From CAMPKL01 sp963817465 (GTDB taxonomy: Bacteria > Acidobacteriota > Terriglobia > Bryobacterales > UBA6623), in contig CAWFOP010000020.1 of assembly GCA_963817465.1 (NCBI GenBank), forward strand, positions 434,001 to 498,000: a stretch of DNA of 64,000 bases, given 5' to 3'. The position numbers and the translations under genes were made by a program. Positions 1-15,373 of this stretch are shown in pieces. Position 1 is the first letter of the stretch. Each line of letters opens with the position of its first letter. The notes below the pieces were generated by a model. The model was given only the letters and a program-made list of their open reading frames with translations. It did no database searches and was not told the DNA's origin.

Positions 1-63
1 ACATCGTGGAATAGTAGTGAAATAGTAAAGGAAAGCGCGCGTTTCGGAGGTAGCTAAACCGCC

Positions 64-216
64 ATGGCCAGGGAAATCATCACGTTGCAGTGCACCGAGA
101 CGAAGGATAAGAACTATACTACGACTAAGAACAAGAAGAAGACGCCCGGTCGGCTGGAGTTGATGAAGTACTCTCCGCGCCTGCGTCGACATACGCTTCA
201 CCGCGAAACAAAATAA
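64..216 (+). CDS. rpmG: 50S ribosomal protein L33
   Basis: A 50-residue basic protein starting MAREIITLQC and ending RRHTLHRETK, the usual length and pattern of bacterial L33, a small large-subunit protein near the E site. It has a single cysteine, so it is the zinc-free (C-minus) form. A GGAGGT lies at 46-51, about 12 bases before the ATG, a slightly long spacing. It precedes tRNA-Trp, secE and nusG, the classical order downstream of tuf; the tuf gene itself is not in the window. The call is firm. Confidence 0.95.
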   Translation: MAREIITLQCTETKDKNYTTTKNKKKTPGRLELMKYSPRLRRHTLHRETK

Positions 217-275
217 GCAGGGCGGTTCGGGCCGAGGTTCTTCAGAGAGCATTGGGCGGAGCCGCAAAGCCCTGT

Positions 276-349
276 AGGGGCGTCGGTTAACGGTAAACCA
301 GCGGTCTCCAAAACCGCCAATGGGGGTTCGATTCCCTCCGCCCCTGCCA
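276..349 (+). tRNA. trpT: tRNA-Trp (anticodon CCA)
   Basis: The acceptor stem AGGGGCG (276-282) pairs with CGCCCCT (339-345). The anticodon stem GCGGT/ACCGC encloses the loop CTCCAAA, giving anticodon CCA. The T arm carries TTCGATT. G346 is the discriminator and the CCA tail is encoded (347-349). It lies between rpmG and secE, a common site for tRNA-Trp in bacteria. Confidence 0.96.
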
Positions 350-432
350 CCGTGGCTACAAGCGAGGCGGTCTGGTTGGTCCTCTGTGCGAAGGGGCGCG
401 TGAGTGCGCGTCCGAACGGTTGATAAACGAAG

Positions 433-714
433 ATGGCAGCTGGAACAAAACAATTGGCCGGCGGGAAGAAGGCGGCGAAAGGCGGCGCGTCGGGCGGGTT
501 GTCGACCATCGCGAGTTGGCCCGCGCGGTTGAGCGCGTACGTCGAGGAGGTCAAGCGCGAAATGCGCTTGGTGACCTGGCCGAACCGCGAACAGGTGCAG
601 GCGACCACCGTGGTGGTCATCATTACGGTGTTCATCTTCGGCGTTTATTTCGGAGTTGTGGATTACCTGCTGACTCTGGGGCAGACGCGGCTCTATCAAT
701 ACTTCTCGCGGTAG
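433..714 (+). CDS. secE: Preprotein translocase subunit SecE
   Basis: A 93-residue single-span protein. The N-terminus is basic and low complexity (about residues 1-25). The conserved cytoplasmic amphipathic segment with EVKREMRLVTWPNREQV follows, then one membrane helix (about residues 57-80). SecE clamps the SecY channel in the inner membrane. The length is typical of the short, one-helix form. It sits directly before nusG as in most bacteria. No strong Shine-Dalgarno is visible before the ATG. Confidence 0.95.
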   Translation: MAAGTKQLAGGKKAAKGGASGGLSTIASWPARLSAYVEEVKREMRLVTWPNREQVQATTVVVIITVFIFGVYFGVVDYLLTLGQTRLYQYFSR

Positions 715-742
715 GCGAAAACAGAGGCGCAAGGCAGCGAAC

Positions 743-1105
743 GTGAGCGAATTTGAGCACAAAGTCGATCCGGCGACGACCCCGGCCGAAGGCGAGGGGA
801 CGGCGGACGGCGTGACTCCCGTCCTGGACGCGGCGGCGGGTCAAGCCGAAGACGCGAAACCCGACTCGGAAGTCGACCCAGAGCCGGTCGAGGGCGAAAA
901 CGGCTCCGCCGAGCTTGCCTCCGCGCCGGACGAGCAAGCGCCGGCGGAGGAAGAATCCCCCGCACAGGATCAAGCCCAGGAGCCGGACGCGGCGGACAAT
1001 GCGGCAGTGGACAGTGAAGCGGTAGACGGTGAAGTCGCCGAGGAAGAATCCGAAGAGCCGGCCGCGGCCGACAGTGCGGCAGTGGACGGTGAAGGCTGCG
1101 GATAG
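743..1105 (+). CDS. Acidic Ala/Glu-rich reading frame, probable out-of-frame N-terminal extension of NusG
   Basis: A GTG-started 120-residue frame made almost only of A, E, D, P, S, G and V. It lies between secE and nusG and stops at 1103-1105. The following NusG frame begins with the same kind of acidic sequence (AADSEAAEEDE) just before the NusG core. Removing one G at about 1094-1095 joins the two frames into one acidic extension plus NusG. So this is probably an extension of NusG that was frameshifted in evolution or in assembly. The acidic run is built from near-repeats such as AVDSEAVDGE, which favour slippage. It could also be a free acidic small protein; I have no family for it. Confidence 0.45.
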   Translation: MSEFEHKVDPATTPAEGEGTADGVTPVLDAAAGQAEDAKPDSEVDPEPVEGENGSAELASAPDEQAPAEEESPAQDQAQEPDAADNAAVDSEAVDGEVAEEESEEPAAADSAAVDGEGCG

Positions 1106-1145
1106 TGAAGCTGCGGAAGAAGACGAGGCTCCCGGCGTACCCGGG

Positions 1146-1673
1146 ATGGACTGGTACATCATCCACACCTACTCGGGATTTGAAAACAAGGTGCGCGAGA
1201 GTCTGCGCACCCGGGCCGACGCCTTCGGCTACGGCGACCGTGTCGGGGAAGTGTTGATTCCGACCGAAGATGTGGTGGAGCTCCGCGCCGGCAAGCGCGT
1301 GACGACCAAGCGTCTGCTCTACCCCGGCTACGTGCTGGTGCAGCTCGACCTCGACGACGAGCTGTGGCACGTGGTCAAGAATACGCCTCGCGTGACCGGC
1401 TTTGTCGGCGGCGGGCAGAAGCCGAATCCGCTCAGCGCGGATGAAGTGAACCAGATTTTGTACCGCCAGACGGCGGCGGCCGAGCGGCCGCGCCCGAAGA
1501 TGACGTTCGAGCGCAACGACAGCGTGAAGATCATCGACGGGCCGTTCGCCAACTTCACAGGTACTGTGGAAGAGGTCAACGAGGACCGCTCCACCCTCAA
1601 GGTGATGGTGACGATTTTCGGCCGCGGTACGCCGGTGGAGCTCGAGTACTTCCAGGTAGAGAAAGAGGGATAA
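1146..1673 (+). CDS. nusG: Transcription termination/antitermination factor NusG
   Basis: The core starts at ATG 1146 (MDWYIIHTYSGFENK) and gives 175 residues, close to the usual 175-185. The NGN domain fills about residues 1-110 and a C-terminal KOW domain follows, with IIDGPFANFTGTVEEV. NusG binds the RNA polymerase clamp and couples it to Rho or to the ribosome. In-frame sequence upstream is acidic, and GTG 1089 is an alternative start. No clean Shine-Dalgarno decides between them. It lies 6 bases before rplK, so the two are co-transcribed. Confidence 0.93.
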   Translation: MDWYIIHTYSGFENKVRESLRTRADAFGYGDRVGEVLIPTEDVVELRAGKRVTTKRLLYPGYVLVQLDLDDELWHVVKNTPRVTGFVGGGQKPNPLSADEVNQILYRQTAAAERPRPKMTFERNDSVKIIDGPFANFTGTVEEVNEDRSTLKVMVTIFGRGTPVELEYFQVEKEG

Positions 1674-1679
1674 GCCGCC

Positions 1680-2108
1680 ATGGCGAAGAAGGTCAAAGGT
1701 CAGGTCAAGTTGCAGATCATGGCGGGGAAGGCGACGCCCGCTCCCCCCGTGGGTCCGGCGCTGGGTCAAGCCGGCATCAACATCATGGAGTTCTGCAAGG
1801 CGTTTAACGCGCGCACGCAGCAGCCTGAGTTGAACGGCTTGATTGTTCCGGTCGTGATTACGGTCTATCAGGACCGTTCCTACGACTTCATCACCAAGAC
1901 GCCGCCGGCCGCCGTGCTGATCAAGAAGGCGGCCAAGCTGGCCAAGGCGTCCGGCGAGCCGAACCGCAACAAGGTGGGCCGTTTGTCGCTGGCGCAGATC
2001 GAGGAGATCGCCAAGCAGAAGATGCCCGATCTGAATTGCCACACGCTCGAGGCTGCGGTAGAGTGCGTTAAGGGCACGGCGCGTTCCATGGGCGTCGAAG
2101 TTCGCTAG
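1680..2108 (+). CDS. rplK: 50S ribosomal protein L11
   Basis: A 142-residue protein of standard L11 length. It has the N-terminal segment VKLQIMAGKATPAPPVGPAL and the C-terminal rRNA-binding domain ending ECVKGTARSMGVEV. L11 forms part of the GTPase-associated centre with L10 and L7/L12. The ATG is 6 bases after the nusG stop. It is followed by a 125-base spacer with two hairpins before rplA. Confidence 0.97.
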   Translation: MAKKVKGQVKLQIMAGKATPAPPVGPALGQAGINIMEFCKAFNARTQQPELNGLIVPVVITVYQDRSYDFITKTPPAAVLIKKAAKLAKASGEPNRNKVGRLSLAQIEEIAKQKMPDLNCHTLEAAVECVKGTARSMGVEVR

Positions 2109-2142
2109 AATCGAAAGAGTTAGGTCGAGTTTTTGAAGTACG

Positions 2143-2209
2143 CGCCGGCTGACAAGCCGGCGACTTTGGGAGGCGGGCAGGCTTCGCGTCAGGTTCTCGA
2201 AGCGCTGCC
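2143..2209 (+). promoter_or_regulatory. Two hairpins in the rplK-rplA spacer
   Basis: The first is a perfect 8-bp stem, CGCCGGCT/AGCCGGCG, with loop GACA (2143-2162). The second pairs GGCAG-CTTCG (2176-2186) with CGAAG-CTGCC (2198-2209). Neither is followed by a U-run, so they do not look like terminators. Ribosomal protein L1 is known to autoregulate its operon by binding mRNA, so a role in L1 control is possible, but I see no proven L1 site. Confidence 0.4.
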
Positions 2210-2233
2210 GGCCGCTGGCACCAAGGGGGATAG

Positions 2234-2923
2234 ATGGCAGGCAAGAAATACCGCGCATTCGCGGAGAAGATCGAGCAGCGTCCCTACGCGCTCACCGAAG
2301 CGATTCCGATCCTCCAGCAGAATCGCATCTCCAAATTCGACGAAACGGTCGAGGTGCATATGAACCTCGGCGTCGACCCGCGCCACGCCGACCAGATGGT
2401 GCGCGGCACGATCGTGCTGCCGCACGGGCTGGGCAAGAAGAAGCGCGTGCTGGTGATCGCCGAGGGCGACAAGGCCAAAGAGGCCCAGGACGCCGGCGCC
2501 GATATCGTGGGCGGCGAAGAGATTGTGACCAAGATTCTCAAGGAGAGCTGGCTCGACTTCGACGCTGTTGTGGCGACGCCCGACATGATGCGGCACGTCG
2601 GCAAGCTGGGCCGGGTGCTCGGTCCGCGCGGTCTGATGCCGAACCCCAAGACCGGCACGGTGACGCCCGACGTGGCGGCCGCGATCGCGGAGATCAAGGC
2701 CGGCAAGGTGGAGTTTCGCGTGGACAAGGGCGGCGTGATTCATGCGCCGGTCGGCAAGCTGAGCTTCGACGCCGACAAGCTCAACGAAAACGCTCAGACG
2801 CTGATCGACGCGGTCGTGAAGGCGAAGCCGTCGGCCTCCAAGGGTAAATACGTCAAGAAGATGACCGTCTGCTCGACGATGAGCCCGGCTATCGAATTGG
2901 ACTCGGCCGAGGCGGGCCGCTAG
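2234..2923 (+). CDS. rplA: 50S ribosomal protein L1
   Basis: A 229-residue protein of normal L1 length. It contains RHADQMVRGTIVLPHGLGK and the signature LGPRGLMPNPKTGTV. L1 binds 23S rRNA at the mobile L1 stalk and acts as an mRNA repressor in many bacteria. The start is preceded by AAGGGGGA. rplJ starts only 13 bases downstream, so there is no room for a separate long L10 leader. Confidence 0.97.
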   Translation: MAGKKYRAFAEKIEQRPYALTEAIPILQQNRISKFDETVEVHMNLGVDPRHADQMVRGTIVLPHGLGKKKRVLVIAEGDKAKEAQDAGADIVGGEEIVTKILKESWLDFDAVVATPDMMRHVGKLGRVLGPRGLMPNPKTGTVTPDVAAAIAEIKAGKVEFRVDKGGVIHAPVGKLSFDADKLNENAQTLIDAVVKAKPSASKGKYVKKMTVCSTMSPAIELDSAEAGR

Positions 2924-2936
2924 TCGGAGGCGAACG

Positions 2937-3497
2937 ATGAAGACCAAAGCGCACAAGATCGAAGAGCTGGCCTTGCTCCAGGAGACGTTCGCCGAGAATC
3001 CGATCGTGGTTCTGTGCACGTTCAAGGGCATCAAGGTCGACGCGGACTTTCAACTGCGGAAGACGATCCGCGAAACCGGCGCCGGCTACCGCGTGATCTC
3101 GAACCGTTTGGCCAAACTCGCCGCCGAGGGCACTCCGTTCGAGCCGGCGTTCCGCGGCCTGAAGGGCATGACCTCGCTCGTCTACACCAAGGACGATCCG
3201 GTGGGTCTGATGAAGACCCTGATCGACTATTCGAAAAAGAACGAGGTGTTCTCGTTCAAGGCCGGCGTGGTGGAGGGGCAGACGCTCGACGCCGAGGGCC
3301 TCGACCTGTTGTCGAAGATGCCGGGCAAGCAGGAGGTGCAGAGCAAGGTTCTGTTCCTCATCAACGCCCCGGCGACCAACCTGGTGCGCCAGATCAATGC
3401 GCCGGCGCAAAATCTCGTGGGGGTTTTGAACGCCCCCGCCCGCGATCTGATGAGCGTGCTCGTACAGGCCGTGGATCAGAAAAAGTTCAAGGAGTAA
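2937..3497 (+). CDS. rplJ: 50S ribosomal protein L10
   Basis: A 186-residue protein with the L10 pattern: an N-terminal rRNA/L11-binding domain (about residues 1-135, including YRVISNRLAKLA) and a C-terminal helix for L7/L12 dimers (LVGVLNAPARDLMSVLVQAV). It anchors the L7/L12 stalk. A GGAGG precedes the ATG. Its gene is separated from rplL by 82 bases with two hairpins. Confidence 0.96.
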   Translation: MKTKAHKIEELALLQETFAENPIVVLCTFKGIKVDADFQLRKTIRETGAGYRVISNRLAKLAAEGTPFEPAFRGLKGMTSLVYTKDDPVGLMKTLIDYSKKNEVFSFKAGVVEGQTLDAEGLDLLSKMPGKQEVQSKVLFLINAPATNLVRQINAPAQNLVGVLNAPARDLMSVLVQAVDQKKFKE

Positions 3498-3498
3498 C

Positions 3499-3535
3499 GG
3501 CTCGAAAGATGCGAGCCGAGGCGCCCGCGGGCGCC
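3499..3535 (+). promoter_or_regulatory. Paired hairpins between rplJ and rplL
   Basis: GGCTCG (3499-3504) pairs with CGAGCC (3512-3517). It is followed at once by a GC-rich palindrome, GGCGCCC/GGGCGCC (3520-3535). No U-run follows, so read-through is expected. Such structures could protect a processed rplL message, which is needed in excess because L7/L12 is present in several copies per ribosome. That role is inference. Confidence 0.4.
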
Positions 3536-3579
3536 GCATGTGCCGATTTCCGTACAGGACCAATTAAGGAGCGAAAGAC

Positions 3580-3966
3580 ATGGCCGACGTTGCGCAATTG
3601 TCAGAACAGATCCAGGGTTTGACCCTGATGGAAGCCGCTGAGCTGGTGAAGGACCTCGAAGAGAAGCTTGGAGTGTCCGCCGCCGCCGCCGCCCCGGTGG
3701 CGATGGCCGCCGCCCCGGCCGCCGGCGGCGCCGCCGCCGCTGAAGAAGAAGAGCAGACCGAGTTCACGGTCACCCTCAAGGCCGCCGGCGCCAACAAGAT
3801 CCAAGTGATCAAGGTCGTTCGCGAGATCACCGGCCTCGGGCTCAAGGAAGCCAAGGCTCTCGTTGACGGGGCTCCCAAGCCGGTCAAGGAGAATGTCGCG
3901 AAGGACGAAGCCGAATCCGTGCAAAAGAAGCTGGCCGAAACCGGCGCGGAAGTCGTAGTCAGCTAG
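3580..3966 (+). CDS. rplL: 50S ribosomal protein L7/L12
   Basis: A 128-residue acidic protein. The N-terminal dimerisation domain (about 1-35) is followed by an Ala/Glu-rich hinge. The C-terminal factor-binding domain contains KIQVIKVVREITGLGLKEAK. It recruits translation GTPases to the ribosome. A strong AAGGAG lies about 9 bases before the ATG. A long untranslated stretch separates it from rpoB. Confidence 0.97.
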   Translation: MADVAQLSEQIQGLTLMEAAELVKDLEEKLGVSAAAAAPVAMAAAPAAGGAAAAEEEEQTEFTVTLKAAGANKIQVIKVVREITGLGLKEAKALVDGAPKPVKENVAKDEAESVQKKLAETGAEVVVS

Positions 3967-4007
3967 CCCGCGCGCCTGCGGGAGATCGAAGGCCTGACGG
4001 AAATTCC

Positions 4008-4058
4008 GAGAGCAGGGCGCCGCGTTCCGCGGCCCGGGACGAGGCGCCCCCCGCTCTC
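4008..4058 (+). terminator. Long GC-rich hairpin after rplL, attenuator-like
   Basis: GAGAGC-AGGGCGCC (4008-4021) pairs with GGCGCC-CCCC-GCTCTC (4043-4058), a long stem with a GC-rich loop. The sequence after it (TTGCATTTCCGTTT) is only moderately T-rich, so termination is probably partial. The position, 42 bases after the rplL stop, fits the partial attenuator that lowers rpoBC transcription relative to ribosomal proteins in other bacteria. Confidence 0.55.
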
Positions 4059-4060
4059 GC

Positions 4061-4089
4061 TTGCATTTCCGTTTCGGCGGTGTTAGCAT
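4061..4089 (+). promoter_or_regulatory. Candidate sigma-70-type promoter for rpoBC
   Basis: TTGCAT (4061-4066) and TAGCAT (4084-4089) are separated by exactly 17 bases. The start of transcription would be near 4096, giving a leader of about 360 bases before rpoB. It immediately follows the hairpin at 4008-4058, so rpoBC may have its own promoter in addition to read-through. Confidence 0.5.
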
Positions 4090-4095
4090 GCAGAG

Positions 4096-4454
4096 GTCGT
4101 ATCATCGAAACCTGCGGATTGTGGGCGGCATCCTGTAGAGGCTTCGTACTTGTTCTACCTGAACTCCCGGAGGCGTAACTCTGCTCAGGCTGAGTGCGCC
4201 TTCTCTGTGTTTCGAAACGGAACCCTTCAATCGGGAGGGGTGCGCCCTTGCGCGGGTGACGCTCTCCGCTTCCTATACGCGTCCTGCTCGCCGGGCCTCG
4301 CGCCTGGAAACGAGCGGACGACGATGCGAATCAGGGCTGGTACGCCCGGCGACGCGTCCTTGCCGGGGCGGCTGTCGCCGGTTTCGGCGGTCTGACGACT
4401 TTCGCTGGGGGCTGCGCACAAGCGCAGCGGCGCGGCGAAACTCGGGAGAAATAG
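4096..4454 (+). other. Long leader region upstream of rpoB, no convincing gene
   Basis: About 360 bases between the candidate promoter and the rpoB ATG. I see several GC-rich inverted segments but no known riboswitch, RNA gene or credible coding frame. The only open frame (TTG 4150 to 4395) has no ribosome-binding site and no coding-like composition. A GGGAG-type site (4443-4447) before ATG 4455 serves rpoB. Confidence 0.5.
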
Positions 4455-8762
<4,308 letters not shown>

Positions 8763-8771
8763 ACATTTGAC

Positions 8772-8802
8772 ACGGGGGCGACGGCTGCGTCTCCCCCGTT
8801 TT
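8772..8802 (+). terminator. Terminator-like hairpin between rpoB and rpoC
   Basis: ACGGGGG-GACG pairs with CGTC-CCCCCGT around a GCTG loop, with a single C/T mismatch, and TTTT follows at 8799-8802. By form this is an intrinsic terminator, 10 bases after the rpoB stop. The T-run is short, so it is probably leaky, because rpoC has no other clear promoter in the 135-base spacer. Confidence 0.6.
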
Positions 8803-8897
8803 CCAGCGGGCCTTGCGGTGAAGCTATTCGGTCGCGCCCGCGCCGACATCGTTCCCAGGCTTCACCGGCGCAGAGATGGATATTGGAGGTCGCCGCC

Positions 8898-13139
<4,242 letters not shown>

Positions 13140-13162
13140 GTCGCCTTCAACGCAAACAACTC

Positions 13163-13190
13163 AGGCGGGCGCGCAAGCGCCCGCCTTTTG
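13163..13190 (+). terminator. Intrinsic terminator after rpoC
   Basis: A perfect 10-bp stem AGGCGGGCGC/GCGCCCGCCT with a GCAA tetraloop, followed by TTTTGTTTG. It lies 24 bases after the rpoC stop and closes the ribosomal protein-RNA polymerase block. Confidence 0.93.
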
Positions 13191-13370
13191 TTTGTGCTCG
13201 GATTCAGGGCCGTTCGTAAGGGGTCTGGAGGGACGCCGCCTCGGCCTGCGTCGGCATTCCCTCGGGAAGCCCCCGCGATTGATTGGGGGTTGCCGCCCGT
13301 CACAGGAGTTTCCGAAGGGTTGGGAGCCGGAAAGGCGGTTAAGATCCGCCTTTCGCCTTTTGGCGCCAAG

Positions 13371-13670
13371 TTAGCGGAGGGCGCCTGGGGTCGGATGAGC
13401 GTCGTCGGAATCGGAGGCGTCAGTACCGGGAAAAGCGAGACTGAAGACTCCTTGCCAGGAGCTTCCGCTTGTCGGCCGGTCGGCGGTTTCCCGCGCCTCG
13501 GCAGGCTCTCGCGTCTTGGTGCCTGGAACGCCGAACGTCGCCGCCATCAGGAAAAAAACCAAGCCGCCCGCTAAGACGATCGCCGCCTCCGCGATGAAAG
13601 CTCTAATCCGTTGTGATCCCGCCGCCCCCGCGGCAGCGGGAGATTCCCGATGATCTGTACGAATACCCAT
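13371..13670 (-). CDS. Small single-pass membrane protein, unknown function
   Basis: A 99-residue protein with one hydrophobic helix at about residues 25-46 (FIAEAAIVLAGGLVFFLMAA), after a short charged N-terminus. The C-terminal half is polar and rich in T, S, E and D. AGGAAAG lies 3 bases before the ATG. A perfect TATAAT on the minus strand at 13706-13711 could be its -10 box, but I see no good -35. These signals support a real gene, though I do not recognise the family. It lies between the rpoC terminator and a secreted-protein operon on the same strand. Confidence 0.55.
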   Translation of the reverse strand: MGIRTDHRESPAAAGAAGSQRIRAFIAEAAIVLAGGLVFFLMAATFGVPGTKTREPAEARETADRPTSGSSWQGVFSLAFPGTDASDSDDAHPTPGALR

Positions 13671-13757
13671 GGCTTTCCTGCGGGGCCCTGAGCCCCCGGG
13701 TCCCGATTATACTGCCACGGAATTGTGATCGCTTGCGCGCCCTAAACGTTTCAAACC

Positions 13758-15356
13758 TCACGGACCTTGTTTGCGCCGAAGAGGGATCAGGAACGGAGTG
13801 ACTTCGAAGGGCAGCTTGTCGTCGGCGGTGCGCAGCTCGACCGGCTTGACCTCGCGGAGCTGGATCTCATTCGTCCAGGGGTCGAGATGCACGCGCGAGC
13901 CGAGCGGTAAGGCCGCAATTTGATCCAGCGCGTTCTCGCGCAATTCCGGCGCGGAGGCCGCCAACTCGCCCAGGCGCGCCACGCCGTTCGGCGTCGCGAG
14001 GCCATTGCCGAAGTTCGAATCGACTAGGTTCGGCAGCGCCGCCGAGCGGCTCTCGAGCGCCTTGAGGAACAAGCCGGCGTTGGCGAGCTTGTCGGCGTAG
14101 GGCGAGGCTTGGAGCAGTTCCAGAGCCTTCGCGCCGGCCGATTGTATCTCGTCCTCGGGCCGCGCCAGGCGCAGCTTGGCCAGCACTTCGGCGTCTTCGA
14201 TGATCGTCGAGTCGCCGAAACCGAGCATGGCGTCCATGCGATGGCCCAGTAGGATGTGCGCCAACTCGCCCGATAGCGCCATGGCGAGGCTGGCTTCGTC
14301 CGGTAGGACGTCGATCAGCCCACGGCTGATCACGATCGCTTCGCCGATCGAAAAGGTTTCGAGCGGCGTGGTGAGCAGCACGCGACACTCGACGTGGACG
14401 GCCGAGCCGCTTGCGGCGAGCAAGTTGTTCACCACGGCGTTGAGCACCTCGTCGACAGCGCCGCGGGGCGCCAACAGCCCGGCCTGTTCGAGGCGGTCCA
14501 GCACGTTCTGCTGGGCCTGCTTGCGCCACTGCCTTTCTGCCTCGAGCGGCGACGGCTCCGCTTGTTGCGACAGGTCCTCCACTTGGTCGTCTTCCACGAG
14601 AATGGCGGTGAGCTCGTCCATCGCATCGCCGCGCTTCGGGCGGTAGTTCCAGATGCGGCTCTGCCCTTCGAAGTGCGCTCCGACCACCCCGGTTTCGTCC
14701 TCGTCCTGGATATAGATGTAGGCCGGGACCCAGAGATCGCCGTCGACGTTGACGCGCCAACTGTCGAAGTGGAAGAACACGTCCTTCTTTCGCTTGCGCG
14801 TGTAGGTGCCGTTGAAGCGCACAATGCGGCAGCCGCGGTCCTCGACCCAGATGCGGCCGACGAACTTGCCTTCTTCGTCGGTGCGCGGGCGGACATCGAA
14901 GACGAGCGTGCGGACATCGCCGACGAATTCACGGCGCCGAAACGAGAATTCGTAAGTCTCGCGATTGAAGTCGAAGGCGTCGGGGACCGCCATTTGAGCG
15001 AAACCGCGCGGCAGCAAGCCTTTCGCGCGCTTGGGCCAGAAGCCCGGCTTGCTGTCGGGAAAGAAGGCTGCGCTGGCGACGTACGTCACCCAATCGATGC
15101 CCTCTGATCCGAGCGCCATCCGCCCTAGCAAGTAGTGATCCTTACCGCTGGTCTCATCGGTTCCCTGGAGATAGGTCTCCATCACGGGCTGATAGTCGGC
15201 GAAGCGGGCGAGAAAGTCTTTCTCCGCCGCCACGATGCGGTCGAGCAGTCGATCGACCTGCTCCTCGGGGCTCTGCGGCGGCTGCCGCGGAGCGTCGGCC
15301 GAAAACGCCGGAACGAGCGAGACGCAAGCGAGGAGGATGGGGCGGAGGAGTCGCAT
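13758..15356 (-). CDS. Secreted M48-like protein with a degenerate HExxH motif
   Basis: A 532-residue protein starting at MRLLRPILLACVSLVPAFSA, a clear signal peptide. Residues about 130-260 form a LolA/outer-membrane-lipoprotein-sorting-like beta region (YEFSFRRREFVGDVRTLVF). Residues about 300-480 look like an M48-type zincin: GEAIVISRGLIDVLPDEASLA then GELAHILLGHRMDAM at 363-377. The expected first histidine of HExxH is glycine (G363), while the Glu, second His and a downstream His are present. It is therefore either a pseudo-protease or a divergent one. It lies 17 bases after the TonB-like gene and is probably co-transcribed with it. Confidence 0.75.
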   Translation of the reverse strand: MRLLRPILLACVSLVPAFSADAPRQPPQSPEEQVDRLLDRIVAAEKDFLARFADYQPVMETYLQGTDETSGKDHYLLGRMALGSEGIDWVTYVASAAFFPDSKPGFWPKRAKGLLPRGFAQMAVPDAFDFNRETYEFSFRRREFVGDVRTLVFDVRPRTDEEGKFVGRIWVEDRGCRIVRFNGTYTRKRKKDVFFHFDSWRVNVDGDLWVPAYIYIQDEDETGVVGAHFEGQSRIWNYRPKRGDAMDELTAILVEDDQVEDLSQQAEPSPLEAERQWRKQAQQNVLDRLEQAGLLAPRGAVDEVLNAVVNNLLAASGSAVHVECRVLLTTPLETFSIGEAIVISRGLIDVLPDEASLAMALSGELAHILLGHRMDAMLGFGDSTIIEDAEVLAKLRLARPEDEIQSAGAKALELLQASPYADKLANAGLFLKALESRSAALPNLVDSNFGNGLATPNGVARLGELAASAPELRENALDQIAALPLGSRVHLDPWTNEIQLREVKPVELRTADDKLPFEVTPFLIPLRRKQGP

Positions 15357-15373
15357 GAGAAGAAGGGGACCGG

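Noticed and set aside
696..2258. Long minus-strand open frame opposite nusG and rplK
   Set aside because: It is antisense to clear ribosomal genes, has no family motif and arises from GC-rich codon bias.
4150..4395. Open frame in the rpoB leader
   Set aside because: TTG start, no ribosome site, no family and no coding-like composition; treated as leader.
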